Shown piece after piece: positions 8,498-16,277 of a DNA stretch of 24,145 bases. The stretch covers positions 1 to 24,145 of the forward strand of contig JBBQUP010000058.1 in NCBI GenBank assembly GCA_038212305.1. Reading direction: 5' to 3'. This DNA is from JBBQUP01 sp038212305 (GTDB lineage: Bacteria; Bacteroidota; Bacteroidia; Bacteroidales; Marinilabiliaceae). Every line of letters starts with the position of its first letter. Position 1 is the first letter of the stretch. Under the pieces are notes generated by a model. That model ran no database searches and was not told the origin of the DNA. It saw only the letters and a list, made by a program, of their open reading frames with translations. A program made the translations under genes and the position numbers.

Positions 8498-9112
8498 ATG
8501 ATAAATACGCATAATAAATTGTTAATTGAGTTGTTCTCAAAAATAAGCTCTAATAGCAGAATTTCATTTCATAAATTGATAAGTATTTGTCATTCTAGAC
8601 TGCAAAACAGGAGTGTTTTGTTGCTCACTATTATTTTATTCTCGACGATGCAGTTCTTTGTGGGTGTAAGCATAATCAATGCTCAAGCTTCAAAGGAACA
8701 AGTTAGTCAGCGGATTGAGCAGTTAAGGGCTCAGAAAATTGCTTTTATTACTCAGCAATTACAGCTTTCACCTCTTGAAGCTCAGTTGTTTTGGCCTGTT
8801 TACAATGAATTTGTATTGAAAAAAGAAGAGATTTCGAATCAGCAAAAACAATTGGCTGATCAGCTTAACAAAGGATGGTCCGATTTTACAGATAAGCAAA
8901 AGGAAGATGTTGCTGACAAGTTGATTCAATCGAGAGTAAATTTGGCGAAATTAGAAGCCGATTATCATATGCGTTTTAAACAAGTATTACCCATTTCGAA
9001 GGTTTTAAAGTTGTATCAGGTTGAAAACCAATTTAAAAGCGAACTTATTCGGCAGCTTAAATCTCAGCAACAGCAAAAAGTAAACGATGTGCGGGAGCGC
9101 AGAAAAGATTGA
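8498..9112 (+). CDS. Exported helical protein, third gene of the ECF sigma cluster
   Basis: The product is 204 residues if read from the ATG at 8498. A long, basic N-terminal region precedes a hydrophobic segment near residues 40-60 that ends VSIINAQA, a likely signal-peptide cleavage region. The mature part is a charged, Gln- and Lys-rich helical protein (QRIEQLRAQKIAFITQQL; LSPLEAQLFWPVYNEF), like proteins often named sensor of ECF-type sigma factor in Bacteroidota and loosely like Spy/CpxP periplasmic proteins. An internal TTG at 8621 has AGGAG seven bases upstream (8609-8613) and would give a shorter leader, but without a basic n-region, so the longer form is kept. The gene ends four bases before the convergent hutH stop. 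It probably senses or buffers envelope stress for the sigma; this is inferred from context. Confidence 0.75.
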   Translation: MINTHNKLLIELFSKISSNSRISFHKLISICHSRLQNRSVLLLTIILFSTMQFFVGVSIINAQASKEQVSQRIEQLRAQKIAFITQQLQLSPLEAQLFWPVYNEFVLKKEEISNQQKQLADQLNKGWSDFTDKQKEDVADKLIQSRVNLAKLEADYHMRFKQVLPISKVLKLYQVENQFKSELIRQLKSQQQQKVNDVRERRKD

Positions 9113-9116
9113 TTAC

Positions 9117-10622
9117 TTAATGTTGAAATTCATAAAAAGAACCTTCTAGTAGAAATTTTATACTCGCTTCAATTTCTTTGTACATTATTTTATCTTCTTC
9201 AACAAAAGGAACTACTTTTCGGTACTGCGAAATAAAATCAGATAAAAAAGGCGATGTTTTATATGGTAGTCTAAATTGTAGGGCTTGTGAGCAATTAAAA
9301 AGTTCAATAGCTAAGATTCGTTCAACATTGATTGCAATTTTTAATGCTTTTGTTGCCGCATTTCCACCCATGCTTACATGATCTTCCTGCTCGTTTGACG
9401 ATGGAATGCTATCGACCGATGAAGGAGTAGCCATTTGTTTGTTTAAACTAACAATTGATGCCGCCGCGTATTGAGGAATCATAAAGCCGCTGTTAAGTCC
9501 CGGATTGGCTACTAAAAACACGGGTAATTCTCTTTCCCCTGATATTAGTCGATACGTTCTTCTTTCGCTGATACTTCCAATTTCACAAACTGCAATGCCT
9601 AAAAAGTCTAACGCTAAAGCGAGAGGTTCACCGTGAAAATTACCACCACTCAAAATCATATCTTCATCAGGGAAGATTATTGGGTTATCGGTAACCGAAT
9701 TTATTTCAGTTAATACAACACTTGCCACATAATTGATTGCATCTTTAACAGCGCCATGAACTTGCGGAATGCATCGAAATGAATAGGGATCCTGTACATG
9801 CGATTTTGGTCGAGTAATTAATTCGCTTCCTTCCAATAAATGCCTAATGTTTCGAGCTGTTTCGAGCTGCCCTTGATGTGGGCGAATTAAATGCAATGGT
9901 TCTAAAAAGGGTTCAATTCGACCATCAAATGCATCCAATGATATGGCACCAATTATATCGGCATATTTGCTTATTTTAAATACTTTCAAGAGCGTGTAAA
10001 CAGCATGTGCACTCATAAACTGAGTTCCATTTAAAAGCGCAAGTCCTTCTTTTGCTTCAAGTCGGATGGGTTCCCAGTTGAATTGGGATAGTATTTCTTC
10101 GATTTTGCGTTTCTCGCCTTTAAAATTTACGTCTCCATAACCAATTAATGGTAAAAAAAGATGAGCAAGTGGAGCTAAATCACCGCTTGCACCCAGCGAA
10201 CCTTGTTCTAAAACAATGGGGAGAATATCGTGATTGAAAAAATCGATTATTCGTTGTACTGTTTTTAATTGAATTCCCGAATATCCCAAACTAAGAGCTT
10301 GTACTTTTAAAAGCAGCATTAATTTCACAACTTCTGGAGGTAGCTCATTGCCTGTTCCGCAGGCATGACTAAGCACTAGGTTTTCCTGTAGTTTACTTAA
10401 ATCGCTTGGATTTATAAGTTTGTTATGAAGGGCACCAAATCCTGTGTTAATGCCATACATAGGCCCTTGGTTGGTGCTAAGTTTCTTTTCCAAGAAGTTT
10501 TTGCACTTAGTTATCAAATCAATTGATTCATTGGATAACTCTAATTGCATATGATTGTCGAGAATACTTGAAATATCTTCGAAAGTTAAAGGGCTAGCGG
10601 AGATTATAAATTTTTGTTGCAT
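9117..10622 (-). CDS. hutH: Histidine ammonia-lyase
   Basis: This cytoplasmic enzyme deaminates L-histidine to urocanate, the first step of histidine breakdown. It has 501 residues, the usual length. The catalytic tyrosine lies in YGINTGFG (Tyr56). The MIO-forming Ala145-Ser146-Gly147 sits in GSLGASGDLAPLAHLFLPL, so the electrophilic cofactor can form. Other family motifs are SVTDNPIIF, GGNFHGEPLALALDF and GSISERRTYRLI. A tyrosine or phenylalanine lyase is less likely given the overall HutH match. No hutU, hutI or formimidoylglutamate gene adjoins it. It lies 40 bp after hisS on the same strand, so one transcript could carry both. Its start codon lies inside a perfect 11-bp palindrome (10617-10649), which could hide it in an mRNA hairpin or act as an operator. 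Confidence 0.95.
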   Translation of the reverse strand: MQQKFIISASPLTFEDISSILDNHMQLELSNESIDLITKCKNFLEKKLSTNQGPMYGINTGFGALHNKLINPSDLSKLQENLVLSHACGTGNELPPEVVKLMLLLKVQALSLGYSGIQLKTVQRIIDFFNHDILPIVLEQGSLGASGDLAPLAHLFLPLIGYGDVNFKGEKRKIEEILSQFNWEPIRLEAKEGLALLNGTQFMSAHAVYTLLKVFKISKYADIIGAISLDAFDGRIEPFLEPLHLIRPHQGQLETARNIRHLLEGSELITRPKSHVQDPYSFRCIPQVHGAVKDAINYVASVVLTEINSVTDNPIIFPDEDMILSGGNFHGEPLALALDFLGIAVCEIGSISERRTYRLISGERELPVFLVANPGLNSGFMIPQYAAASIVSLNKQMATPSSVDSIPSSNEQEDHVSMGGNAATKALKIAINVERILAIELFNCSQALQFRLPYKTSPFLSDFISQYRKVVPFVEEDKIMYKEIEASIKFLLEGSFYEFQH

Positions 10623-10649
10623 AACAAAGTGTGATTACTTGTTATGCAA
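10617..10649 (-). promoter_or_regulatory. Perfect 11-bp palindrome covering the hutH start codon
   Basis: TTGCATAACAA (10617-10627) and TTGTTATGCAA (10639-10649) are exact reverse complements separated by 11 nt. On the minus strand the ATG of hutH lies in the second arm, so in mRNA it would be paired within an 11-bp stem. As DNA it is equally a good dimeric operator. No T-run follows in the minus direction, so it is a poor terminator for hisS. Confidence 0.6.
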
Positions 10650-10662
10650 ATAACAAAAAATG

Positions 10663-12033
10663 TTAATGGTTAGCGATGATATTTATCAATTCAAAATGAT
10701 CAACCAGCTGTTGTTCGCCAGTGCTCATGATTTTCAGCAATATTTTATTTTGTTGCATCTCCGCTTCTCCACAAATGGCTACAAACGGAATGCTCTTTTT
10801 GTCGGCATAACTCATTTGTTTTTTAATTTTAGCCGTATCTGGATATATTTCGGCATTAATGCCATTTTGTCGTATCTGCTTTAAGTGTTTGAGTGCATAA
10901 ATTTCTTCGGCTGCACCAAAGTTTGCAAACAAAAGTTTTGTTGTTGCTGAATTTTGAATAGGGAAGAGATTTAATTGATTCATGACATCGTAAATCCGAT
11001 CGGCTCCAAATGAAATACCAACTCCCGAAACATCTTTAAGGCCAAAAATTCCTGTTAAATCATCATATCGTCCACCGCCAGTGATACTTCCAATTGCTAC
11101 ATCTTTTGATTTAACCTCGAATATGGCACCGGTGTAATAGTTCAATCCGCGAGCTAAGGTAAGATCTAGTTCAATTTCGGAGGTGGTTGATAATTGATGA
11201 CAATAGTTTAGTATTGTTTTAACTTCTTCAATTCCTTTAAGTCCTATGGTTGAATTGGATAGTAATGATGTTAATAATTCGAGTTTTTGATAATTATCGG
11301 TTGATGATATTTTCAGAAATTTTGAAAGTTCATTAATCGCATTTTCCGACAGCTCTTTTTCTTTTAACTCTTCAATTACTTTGTCAAATCCAATTTTGTC
11401 GAGCTTATCAATTGCAATGGTAATATCAATAATTCGATCTGGCTCGCCAATAATTTCTGCAATACCAGCTAATATTTTACGATTATTTAATTTAACTAGG
11501 ACATTTAAATTTAAAGCTCGATAGACTTCGTCAAGGATTTGAATGAGTTCTACCTCATTAAGTAACGAATCACTGCCAATTACATCCACATCGCATTGGT
11601 AGAATTCTCTATATCGACCCTTTTGAGGTCTGTCGGCACGCCAAACAGGCTGTATTTGATAACGTTTAAATGGAAATGTAATGTCGTTCTGGTGTTGTAC
11701 AACAAAGCGCGCAAATGGCACGGTTAAGTCGTATCGAAGACCTTTTTCGCAAATTTGAGTCGCTATTTTATTAAGTTCATTCGAGTTTAATACATCAGCA
11801 TTTGTATTCGAAAGAAAGTCGCCCGAATTAAGGATCTTAAAGAGCAATTTATCCCCTTCTTCGCCATATTTACCCATGAGCGTTGAAAGGTTTTCCATAG
11901 CTGGGGTTTCAATGGGGAGATAACCAAAGCGTTGGAATACAGATTTTATCGTATCGAAGATGAAGTTTCGATTTACCATTTCTAGTGGAGAAAAATCTCT
12001 TGTTCCTTTTGGTATTGATGGTTTTTGGCTCAT
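10663..12033 (-). CDS. hisS: Histidine--tRNA ligase
   Basis: This class II aminoacyl-tRNA synthetase charges tRNA-His in the cytoplasm. It has 456 residues, slightly longer than the E. coli enzyme. Motif 1 contains PIETPAMENLSTL, motif 2 contains GRYREFYQCDVDVIG, the histidine-specific loop reads LARGLNYYTGAIFEV, and motif 3 contains GVGISFGADRI. The C-terminal anticodon-binding domain runs from about residue 365 (ATTKLLFANFG) to the end. The start MSQKPSIPKGTRDFSP is typical. An exact -7 box (TAAATTTG, 12063-12056) lies about 23 bp upstream. It is divergent from the winged-helix gene and upstream of hutH, which pairs histidine use with histidine breakdown; whether that pairing matters is unknown. 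Confidence 0.96.
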   Translation of the reverse strand: MSQKPSIPKGTRDFSPLEMVNRNFIFDTIKSVFQRFGYLPIETPAMENLSTLMGKYGEEGDKLLFKILNSGDFLSNTNADVLNSNELNKIATQICEKGLRYDLTVPFARFVVQHQNDITFPFKRYQIQPVWRADRPQKGRYREFYQCDVDVIGSDSLLNEVELIQILDEVYRALNLNVLVKLNNRKILAGIAEIIGEPDRIIDITIAIDKLDKIGFDKVIEELKEKELSENAINELSKFLKISSTDNYQKLELLTSLLSNSTIGLKGIEEVKTILNYCHQLSTTSEIELDLTLARGLNYYTGAIFEVKSKDVAIGSITGGGRYDDLTGIFGLKDVSGVGISFGADRIYDVMNQLNLFPIQNSATTKLLFANFGAAEEIYALKHLKQIRQNGINAEIYPDTAKIKKQMSYADKKSIPFVAICGEAEMQQNKILLKIMSTGEQQLVDHFELINIIANH

Positions 12034-12055
12034 GGTTTTTTATTCTAATAAGGCG

Positions 12056-12063
12056 CAAATTTA
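12056..12063 (-). promoter_or_regulatory. -7 promoter box of hisS
   Basis: TAAATTTG on the minus strand is an exact TAnnTTTG box about 23 bp before the hisS ATG. No good -33 element is visible. Confidence 0.4.
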
Positions 12064-12165
12064 AAAAAAAACATCTATGACGTGTTCGATTTTATTCACA
12101 TTTGCTTTTTTTCTTTTTAAATGATTTCCGTAAAGCATCATTAAAGTATTATTACAGTAGCGTTA

Positions 12166-12196
12166 TTTGATTGATTTAATAGTTTTTGTATTTTTA
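12166..12196 (+). promoter_or_regulatory. Promoter of the mini winged-helix gene
   Basis: TTTG at 12166-12169, a 19-nt spacer and TATTTTTA at 12189-12196, one mismatch from TAnnTTTG. Transcription would start near 12203, only some 8-17 nt before the two candidate ATGs. Confidence 0.45.
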
Positions 12197-12210
12197 TCAA
12201 CAAATAAAAT

Positions 12211-12402
12211 ATGATAGGTATGGATAATGAAAAGGCTATTTTGGAACTAATGTCAAATGCTGGAAAACCTTTAAAAATGAACGACTTGGAGGTGTTAAGC
12301 GGGCTGACTAAGGGTGTTGTTGAAAAAGCGTTTAAAAACCTTAAAAATCAAAACCTAATTGTTTCACCTGAACGGTGCAAATGGGAGCCAGCCAAGAAGT
12401 AG
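12211..12402 (+). CDS. Mini winged-helix protein, 63 residues
   Basis: This tiny protein resembles a stand-alone winged helix-turn-helix. Its segments are EKAILELMSNAGKPLKMNDL, LSGLTKGVVEKAFKNLKNQN as the likely recognition helix, and a wing LIVSPERCKWEP. A second ATG at 12220 (MDNEKAI) is an equally plausible start. There is no effector domain or membrane segment. It may bind DNA or RNA as a small regulator or chromatin component; the family is not one I can name. It is divergent from hisS with its own promoter-like sequence, and its stop is seven bases from the convergent cupin gene. Confidence 0.75.
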   Translation: MIGMDNEKAILELMSNAGKPLKMNDLEVLSGLTKGVVEKAFKNLKNQNLIVSPERCKWEPAKK

Positions 12403-12409
12403 ATTGGGA

Positions 12410-12892
12410 TTAATTATTTGATTGATGATTGATGATTTTTAATAGTTCTGATACATAGTTAGCCGAATTGGGATCGTTTTCATCTGGAGCCCAGGGTGCA
12501 AATTGTTTGTCCGAAATTACATCATAGGGGCCATCTTTGATTTCATAAACAACTGTTCCTGATTCAAGTGAAATAACGGTATGCCATTCATGCGGTCCAA
12601 TTTCAACTGCAAGATTATTACTAATGTGACTTAGTTCTGTCGTTTTTGTCATTTTACCATTGTCATCAAAATAGATAACGAGTAAACGACCTCTAAGAAT
12701 TATAAAAACCTCACGTTTATGTAATTCAAAGTGTCTATGTGGACGAATATAGGTTAGCGGTTCAAAGGCATTTAGCATCCTTTGTATAGGGTCGTTATCT
12801 TTGGTATGGAAATTGTAATTGAGTCGTCTCCGAGTTGAATTAATGGCATCGAGGGAGAGTTGGTTGATTAAGTCAAGAGTGATCTCTTTCAT
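12410..12892 (-). CDS. WbuC-family cupin-fold metalloprotein
   Basis: This 160-residue single-domain cupin has the WbuC-type signature RRRLNYNFH near residues 21-29, QRMLNAFEPLTYIRPHRH around 37-54, and GPYDVISDKQFAPWAP near the C-terminus. His52, His54, Glu61 and His104 are the probable metal ligands. WbuC homologues are best known from O-antigen and capsule gene clusters, but their reaction is unclear and none of those genes is present here. The start codon follows two bases after the upstream DUF4870 gene ends, so the two are surely one transcription unit. The gene converges on the mini winged-helix gene. Confidence 0.85.
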   Translation of the reverse strand: MKEITLDLINQLSLDAINSTRRRLNYNFHTKDNDPIQRMLNAFEPLTYIRPHRHFELHKREVFIILRGRLLVIYFDDNGKMTKTTELSHISNNLAVEIGPHEWHTVISLESGTVVYEIKDGPYDVISDKQFAPWAPDENDPNSANYVSELLKIINHQSNN

Positions 12893-12893
12893 G

Positions 12894-13235
12894 TCAATTA
12901 ATTAATCTTAGATTGAAAGGATATCGATATTTTCGACTTTTATGGGATTTGAAAGTTGCTGAAATAACTGATATCGCATTAAATAAAATAGATAACCAAA
13001 GGATATATTTAAATATCCAAAAGTGAAGAGAAAAATATCCAAGCAAGGCCATTGACAGAGTCATTGTAATTTGAAAATTTAATGATTCTTTGCCCTGATC
13101 ATCAATATTTGAGTGTTTGTTTTTGTATAAAAGCCAAATTATTAATGGCCCCAATACGTTACCACCAGGAATAAATCCGGCAAAGGAAGATAGATGACAC
13201 CATTTTACGAGTTTTAGACTATTATTTGATTCCAT
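12894..13235 (-). CDS. DUF4870 membrane protein
   Basis: This 113-residue inner-membrane protein matches the DUF4870 pattern: HLSSFAGFIPGGNVLGPLIIWLLYK, then DDQGKESLNFQITMTLS, then two to three closely spaced hydrophobic helices (ALLGYFSLHFWIFKYILWLS; ILFNAISVISATF) and a basic tail. The family has no established biochemical role. It ends with TGA one base before the cupin gene begins. The upstream region toward the cyclase gene is only 101 bp and contains an 8-bp inverted repeat that could regulate either divergent gene. Confidence 0.85.
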   Translation of the reverse strand: MESNNSLKLVKWCHLSSFAGFIPGGNVLGPLIIWLLYKNKHSNIDDQGKESLNFQITMTLSMALLGYFSLHFWIFKYILWLSILFNAISVISATFKSHKSRKYRYPFNLRLIN

Positions 13236-13278
13236 TATGAGATGTAAATTACATGCAAGTATAAATAAAATAACCTTT

Positions 13279-13320
13279 CAAGAAGTAGAGTCGTAAAAAA
13301 AAATTACCTACCACTTCTTG
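13279..13320. repeat. Inverted repeat between divergent DUF4870 and REC-cyclase genes
   Basis: CAAGAAGT (13279-13286) and ACTTCTTG (13313-13320) are exact reverse complements, 26 nt apart, in the short divergent intergenic region. They are a possible operator pair; the short arms keep confidence low. Confidence 0.3.
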
Positions 13321-13336
13321 GATAAATAACTAATAT

Positions 13337-14452
13337 ATGAAAGCCTCCAAAATTTTGATTGTTGATGATATGAGGAGTATTTCTGAACTGGTAGCTCTTA
13401 TTTTAAGTGAGCTAAACAGTGATTTTGAATACGTCATGGCTTACAATGGTAAAGAAGCCTGTAAATTGGCTTTAAAAGAGGAGCCCGATTTAATAATAAT
13501 GGATTGGGAGATGCCTGAAATGTCGGGGATTGATGCTTTACTGAAAATTAAGAGAAACAATCATACCAAAGATATTCCTGTTATCATGTCCTCGGGGTTT
13601 ACAGAATCAATTAATATTCAGCAAGCACTTGAAGCTGGAGCTATTGATTATATAAGGAAACCTATTGATGCAATTGAGTTAATTGCGAGAGTTCGTTCGG
13701 TATTAACGCTATCGAGTACCTACAATAAATTGCAAGAACAAACTAATCTTTATTTAAAAGAAAAAAGTCGCGCCGAAGATATGTTGAAAGGCTATATGCC
13801 TAAGGCATTGGTTGATGAAATACTTGAGGAGGGATTTGCGAAGCCTAAAAGATATCGAAATATATCGGTTTTATTTGCAGATTTAGTTGATTTTACAACA
13901 AAAACAAATTCAATTTCAGCGAAACGTTTGTTTGATGAATTAAATGATATTTTCCCAGCGATTGATAAAATAATGTTATTTCGTAAATGCACAAAGGTAA
14001 AAACTATTGGCGATGCCTATTTAGCCGCCTGTGGAATGCCTGAGCCAGATATTGACCATGCCACTAATTTAGCTGCTGCGGCATTAGATATCCGTGATTA
14101 TATTGAGTATCGTAATTCCATACATCCAATTAAATGGGGTATACGTATTGGTTTACATGTTGGTGATGTTTTTGGAGGTTTAATTGGAAAGGAGTTTTTT
14201 CAGTTTGATGTTTTTGGCGATTCAATAAATACAGCGGCTCGCATGCAACAACATTGTGAGTCAATGATGATAAATGTATCGGAAACAATGGCTAACGCTT
14301 TAGTAGGCAAGTATGTAGTTCGTGAAAGAGCGATGGAAAATGTAAAAGGGAAAGCTAATTTTAAAATGTTCTATATAGAGGATCATATTGATTTAAGTGG
14401 TGGATATAGGAGTCGTATTCAGGCTCATCCATTGTTTAGTTCGTGGTTTTAA
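13337..14452 (+). CDS. Response regulator fused to a class III adenylate cyclase
   Basis: The protein has 371 residues. The receiver domain (about 5-125) has Asp10-Asp11, phosphoacceptor Asp56 in IIMDWEMPEM and Lys108 in RKP. A helical linker (LYLKEKSRAEDMLKGYMP) precedes a class III nucleotidyl cyclase domain from about residue 170. Metal-binding Asp182 (FADLVDFT) and Asp226 (TIGDAY) are present, as are the transition-state residues Asn298 and Arg302 (INTAARM). The base-selecting residues are Lys222 (TKVKTIGD) and Asp291 (FDVFGD), the pair known for ATP; guanylate cyclases have Glu and Cys. The likely product is therefore cAMP, made when the receiver is phosphorylated. There is no membrane segment. 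The partner kinase is not adjacent; the nearest kinase-like gene is at 17416. A strong terminator follows. Confidence 0.92.
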   Translation: MKASKILIVDDMRSISELVALILSELNSDFEYVMAYNGKEACKLALKEEPDLIIMDWEMPEMSGIDALLKIKRNNHTKDIPVIMSSGFTESINIQQALEAGAIDYIRKPIDAIELIARVRSVLTLSSTYNKLQEQTNLYLKEKSRAEDMLKGYMPKALVDEILEEGFAKPKRYRNISVLFADLVDFTTKTNSISAKRLFDELNDIFPAIDKIMLFRKCTKVKTIGDAYLAACGMPEPDIDHATNLAAAALDIRDYIEYRNSIHPIKWGIRIGLHVGDVFGGLIGKEFFQFDVFGDSINTAARMQQHCESMMINVSETMANALVGKYVVRERAMENVKGKANFKMFYIEDHIDLSGGYRSRIQAHPLFSSWF

Positions 14453-14484
14453 AAACTTTGGAGTAAGATAATTTTTAGATGCAA

Positions 14485-14522
14485 AAGAAAGGCTGCTTCA
14501 TTTATTTGAAGCAGCCTTTCTT
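14485..14522. terminator. Bidirectional terminator between the cyclase and ettA genes
   Basis: A perfect 16-bp stem, 14485-14500 with 14507-14522 (core GGCTGCTTCA/TGAAGCAGCC), has a 6-nt loop and short A and T tracts on either side. It serves both convergent genes and is the strongest hairpin in the window. Confidence 0.9.
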
Positions 14523-14525
14523 GTA

Positions 14526-16217
14526 TTAGCTATCTTTTACAAGTTTTTTATAACGTATTCGTTTCGGTGAATCATCACCTAATCTGCGTTTTTTATTCTC
14601 TTCGTATTCGGAATAAGAACCTTCGAAATAATATACGACTGAATCACCTTCGAAAGCGAGTATATGAGTTGCAATGCGATCTAAAAACCATCTGTCGTGA
14701 GTAATTACTACTGCACATCCTGCAAAGTCATCTAACCCTTCTTCCAATGCACGAAGTGTGTTTACATCAATGTCGTTGGTTGGCTCATCTAAAAGCAAAA
14801 CATTGGCTTCTTCTTTGAGTGTTAAAGCTAAGTGTAATCGGTTTCGTTCACCACCAGATAGAATACCACATTTCTTCTCCTGATCTGCGCCTGAAAAATT
14901 AAATCGCGACAAAAAGGCTCTGCTATTAATATCTCTTCCTCCTAAGCGAATCGTTTCATTACCTCCCGAAATAACTTGATAGACTGATTTATCAGCCTCA
15001 ATGCGTTCATGAGATTGGTCAACATAGCCAATTTTAACTGTTTCACCCACTTCAAAAGTGCCAGTATTGGCTTTTTCTAATCCCATAATCATCCGAAATA
15101 GGGTGGTTTTACCAGCTCCATTGGCTCCAATTACACCAACAATTCCATTTTTAGGGAGAACAAATTCGAGATTCTCAAATAATAATCGATCACCATATCC
15201 TTTTGAAACCGCATGAGCTTCAATTACTTTATCACCCAATCGCGGGCCATTGGGAATGAATATTTCCAGTTTATCTTCTTTTTCCTTAACATCTTCTCGC
15301 ATTAAGCTTTCGTAGGCCGAAAGTCGGGCTTTTGATTTTGCCTGACGGGCTTTTGGTGCCATACGAACCCATTCGAGTTCTCTTTCAAGGTTCTTACGTC
15401 TTTTCGAAACTGTTTTTTCTTCGCCAGCTAGTCGTTTCGATTTTTGTTCGAGCCATGAAGAGTAGTTGCCTTTCCAAGGAATTCCTTCGCCTCTATCGAG
15501 TTCTAGGATCCAACCTGCCACATTATCAAGGAAGTAGCGGTCGTGGGTGATTGCTATTACGGTTCCGCTATACTGCTGAAGGTGAATTTCGAGCCACTGA
15601 ACCGATTCGGCATCCAAGTGGTTGGTTGGCTCATCTAAAAGCAATACGTCGGGCTGTTGTAGTAATAAACGACAAAGAGCAACACGGCGTTTTTCACCTC
15701 CCGACAATTCGCCTATGAGTTGATCCTCCGGAGGGCATCTTAATGCATCCATCGCTCGTTCCAATTTTGAGTCGAGATTCCAAGCGTCGTGCTGGTCAAT
15801 TTTCTCCTGAAGCTTAGCTTGCTTGTCAATTAGTGCATCCATCTTATCAGGATTTTCAAGAATCTCAGCATCGCCAAATTTGAGGTTTACTTCTTCATAA
15901 GCTTTAAGAATATCTACAACCTCCTGTACGCCTTCTTCAACAATTTGCCGAACAGTTTTAGTTGGATCTAAATGAGGTTCCTGCTCCAAATATCCAACTG
16001 AATAACCTGGAGAAAAAACAACTTGTCCTTCAAAGTTTTTTTCAATTCCGGCTATCATTTTTAACAACGTGGATTTACCAGATCCATTTAATCCTATGAT
16101 GCCAATTTTAGCGCCATAAAAAAAGGAAAGATAGATGTTGTTTAAAACTTTTTTTTGAGGAGAGAAAGATTTACTAACTCCCACCATACTAAAAATAATT
16201 TTCTTATCGTCTGACAT
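14526..16217 (-). CDS. ettA: ABC-F protein EttA, energy-dependent translational throttle
   Basis: This soluble ATPase of 563 residues has two ABC domains and no membrane segments. Domain 1 has Walker A GLNGSGKST (residues 42-50), signature LSGGEKRRVALCR and Walker B LLLDEPTNHLD. Domain 2 has GANGAGKTT, LSGGERNRLHLAL and LLLDEPTNDID. Length and order match EttA, which binds the ribosomal E site and adjusts the first peptide bond to the ADP/ATP ratio. Other ABC-F subgroups, including resistance proteins, are less likely because of the overall EttA-like sequence (YLEQEPHLDP, GYVDQSHE). An exact -7 box (TACTTTTG, 16254-16247) lies about 30 bp upstream. It follows the exported-protein gene by 60 bp on the same strand and shares the terminator with the cyclase gene. 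Confidence 0.93.
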   Translation of the reverse strand: MSDDKKIIFSMVGVSKSFSPQKKVLNNIYLSFFYGAKIGIIGLNGSGKSTLLKMIAGIEKNFEGQVVFSPGYSVGYLEQEPHLDPTKTVRQIVEEGVQEVVDILKAYEEVNLKFGDAEILENPDKMDALIDKQAKLQEKIDQHDAWNLDSKLERAMDALRCPPEDQLIGELSGGEKRRVALCRLLLQQPDVLLLDEPTNHLDAESVQWLEIHLQQYSGTVIAITHDRYFLDNVAGWILELDRGEGIPWKGNYSSWLEQKSKRLAGEEKTVSKRRKNLERELEWVRMAPKARQAKSKARLSAYESLMREDVKEKEDKLEIFIPNGPRLGDKVIEAHAVSKGYGDRLLFENLEFVLPKNGIVGVIGANGAGKTTLFRMIMGLEKANTGTFEVGETVKIGYVDQSHERIEADKSVYQVISGGNETIRLGGRDINSRAFLSRFNFSGADQEKKCGILSGGERNRLHLALTLKEEANVLLLDEPTNDIDVNTLRALEEGLDDFAGCAVVITHDRWFLDRIATHILAFEGDSVVYYFEGSYSEYEENKKRRLGDDSPKRIRYKKLVKDS

Positions 16218-16246
16218 ATAAAATTTGAAATTTCTGTTTTGTGGGT

Positions 16247-16254
16247 CAAAAGTA
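16247..16254 (-). promoter_or_regulatory. -7 promoter box of ettA
   Basis: TACTTTTG on the minus strand matches TAnnTTTG exactly in the 60-bp gap upstream of ettA, so ettA may be transcribed separately from the preceding gene. No -33 TTG is visible. Confidence 0.4.
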
Positions 16255-16277
16255 ATCTTTTGTCGCGATTTTGATTA

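Noticed and set aside
14526..16217. ABC-F protein as an antibiotic-resistance (ribosome protection) gene
   Set aside because: Length, motif order and sequence fit EttA; no resistance context or mobile-element signs nearby.
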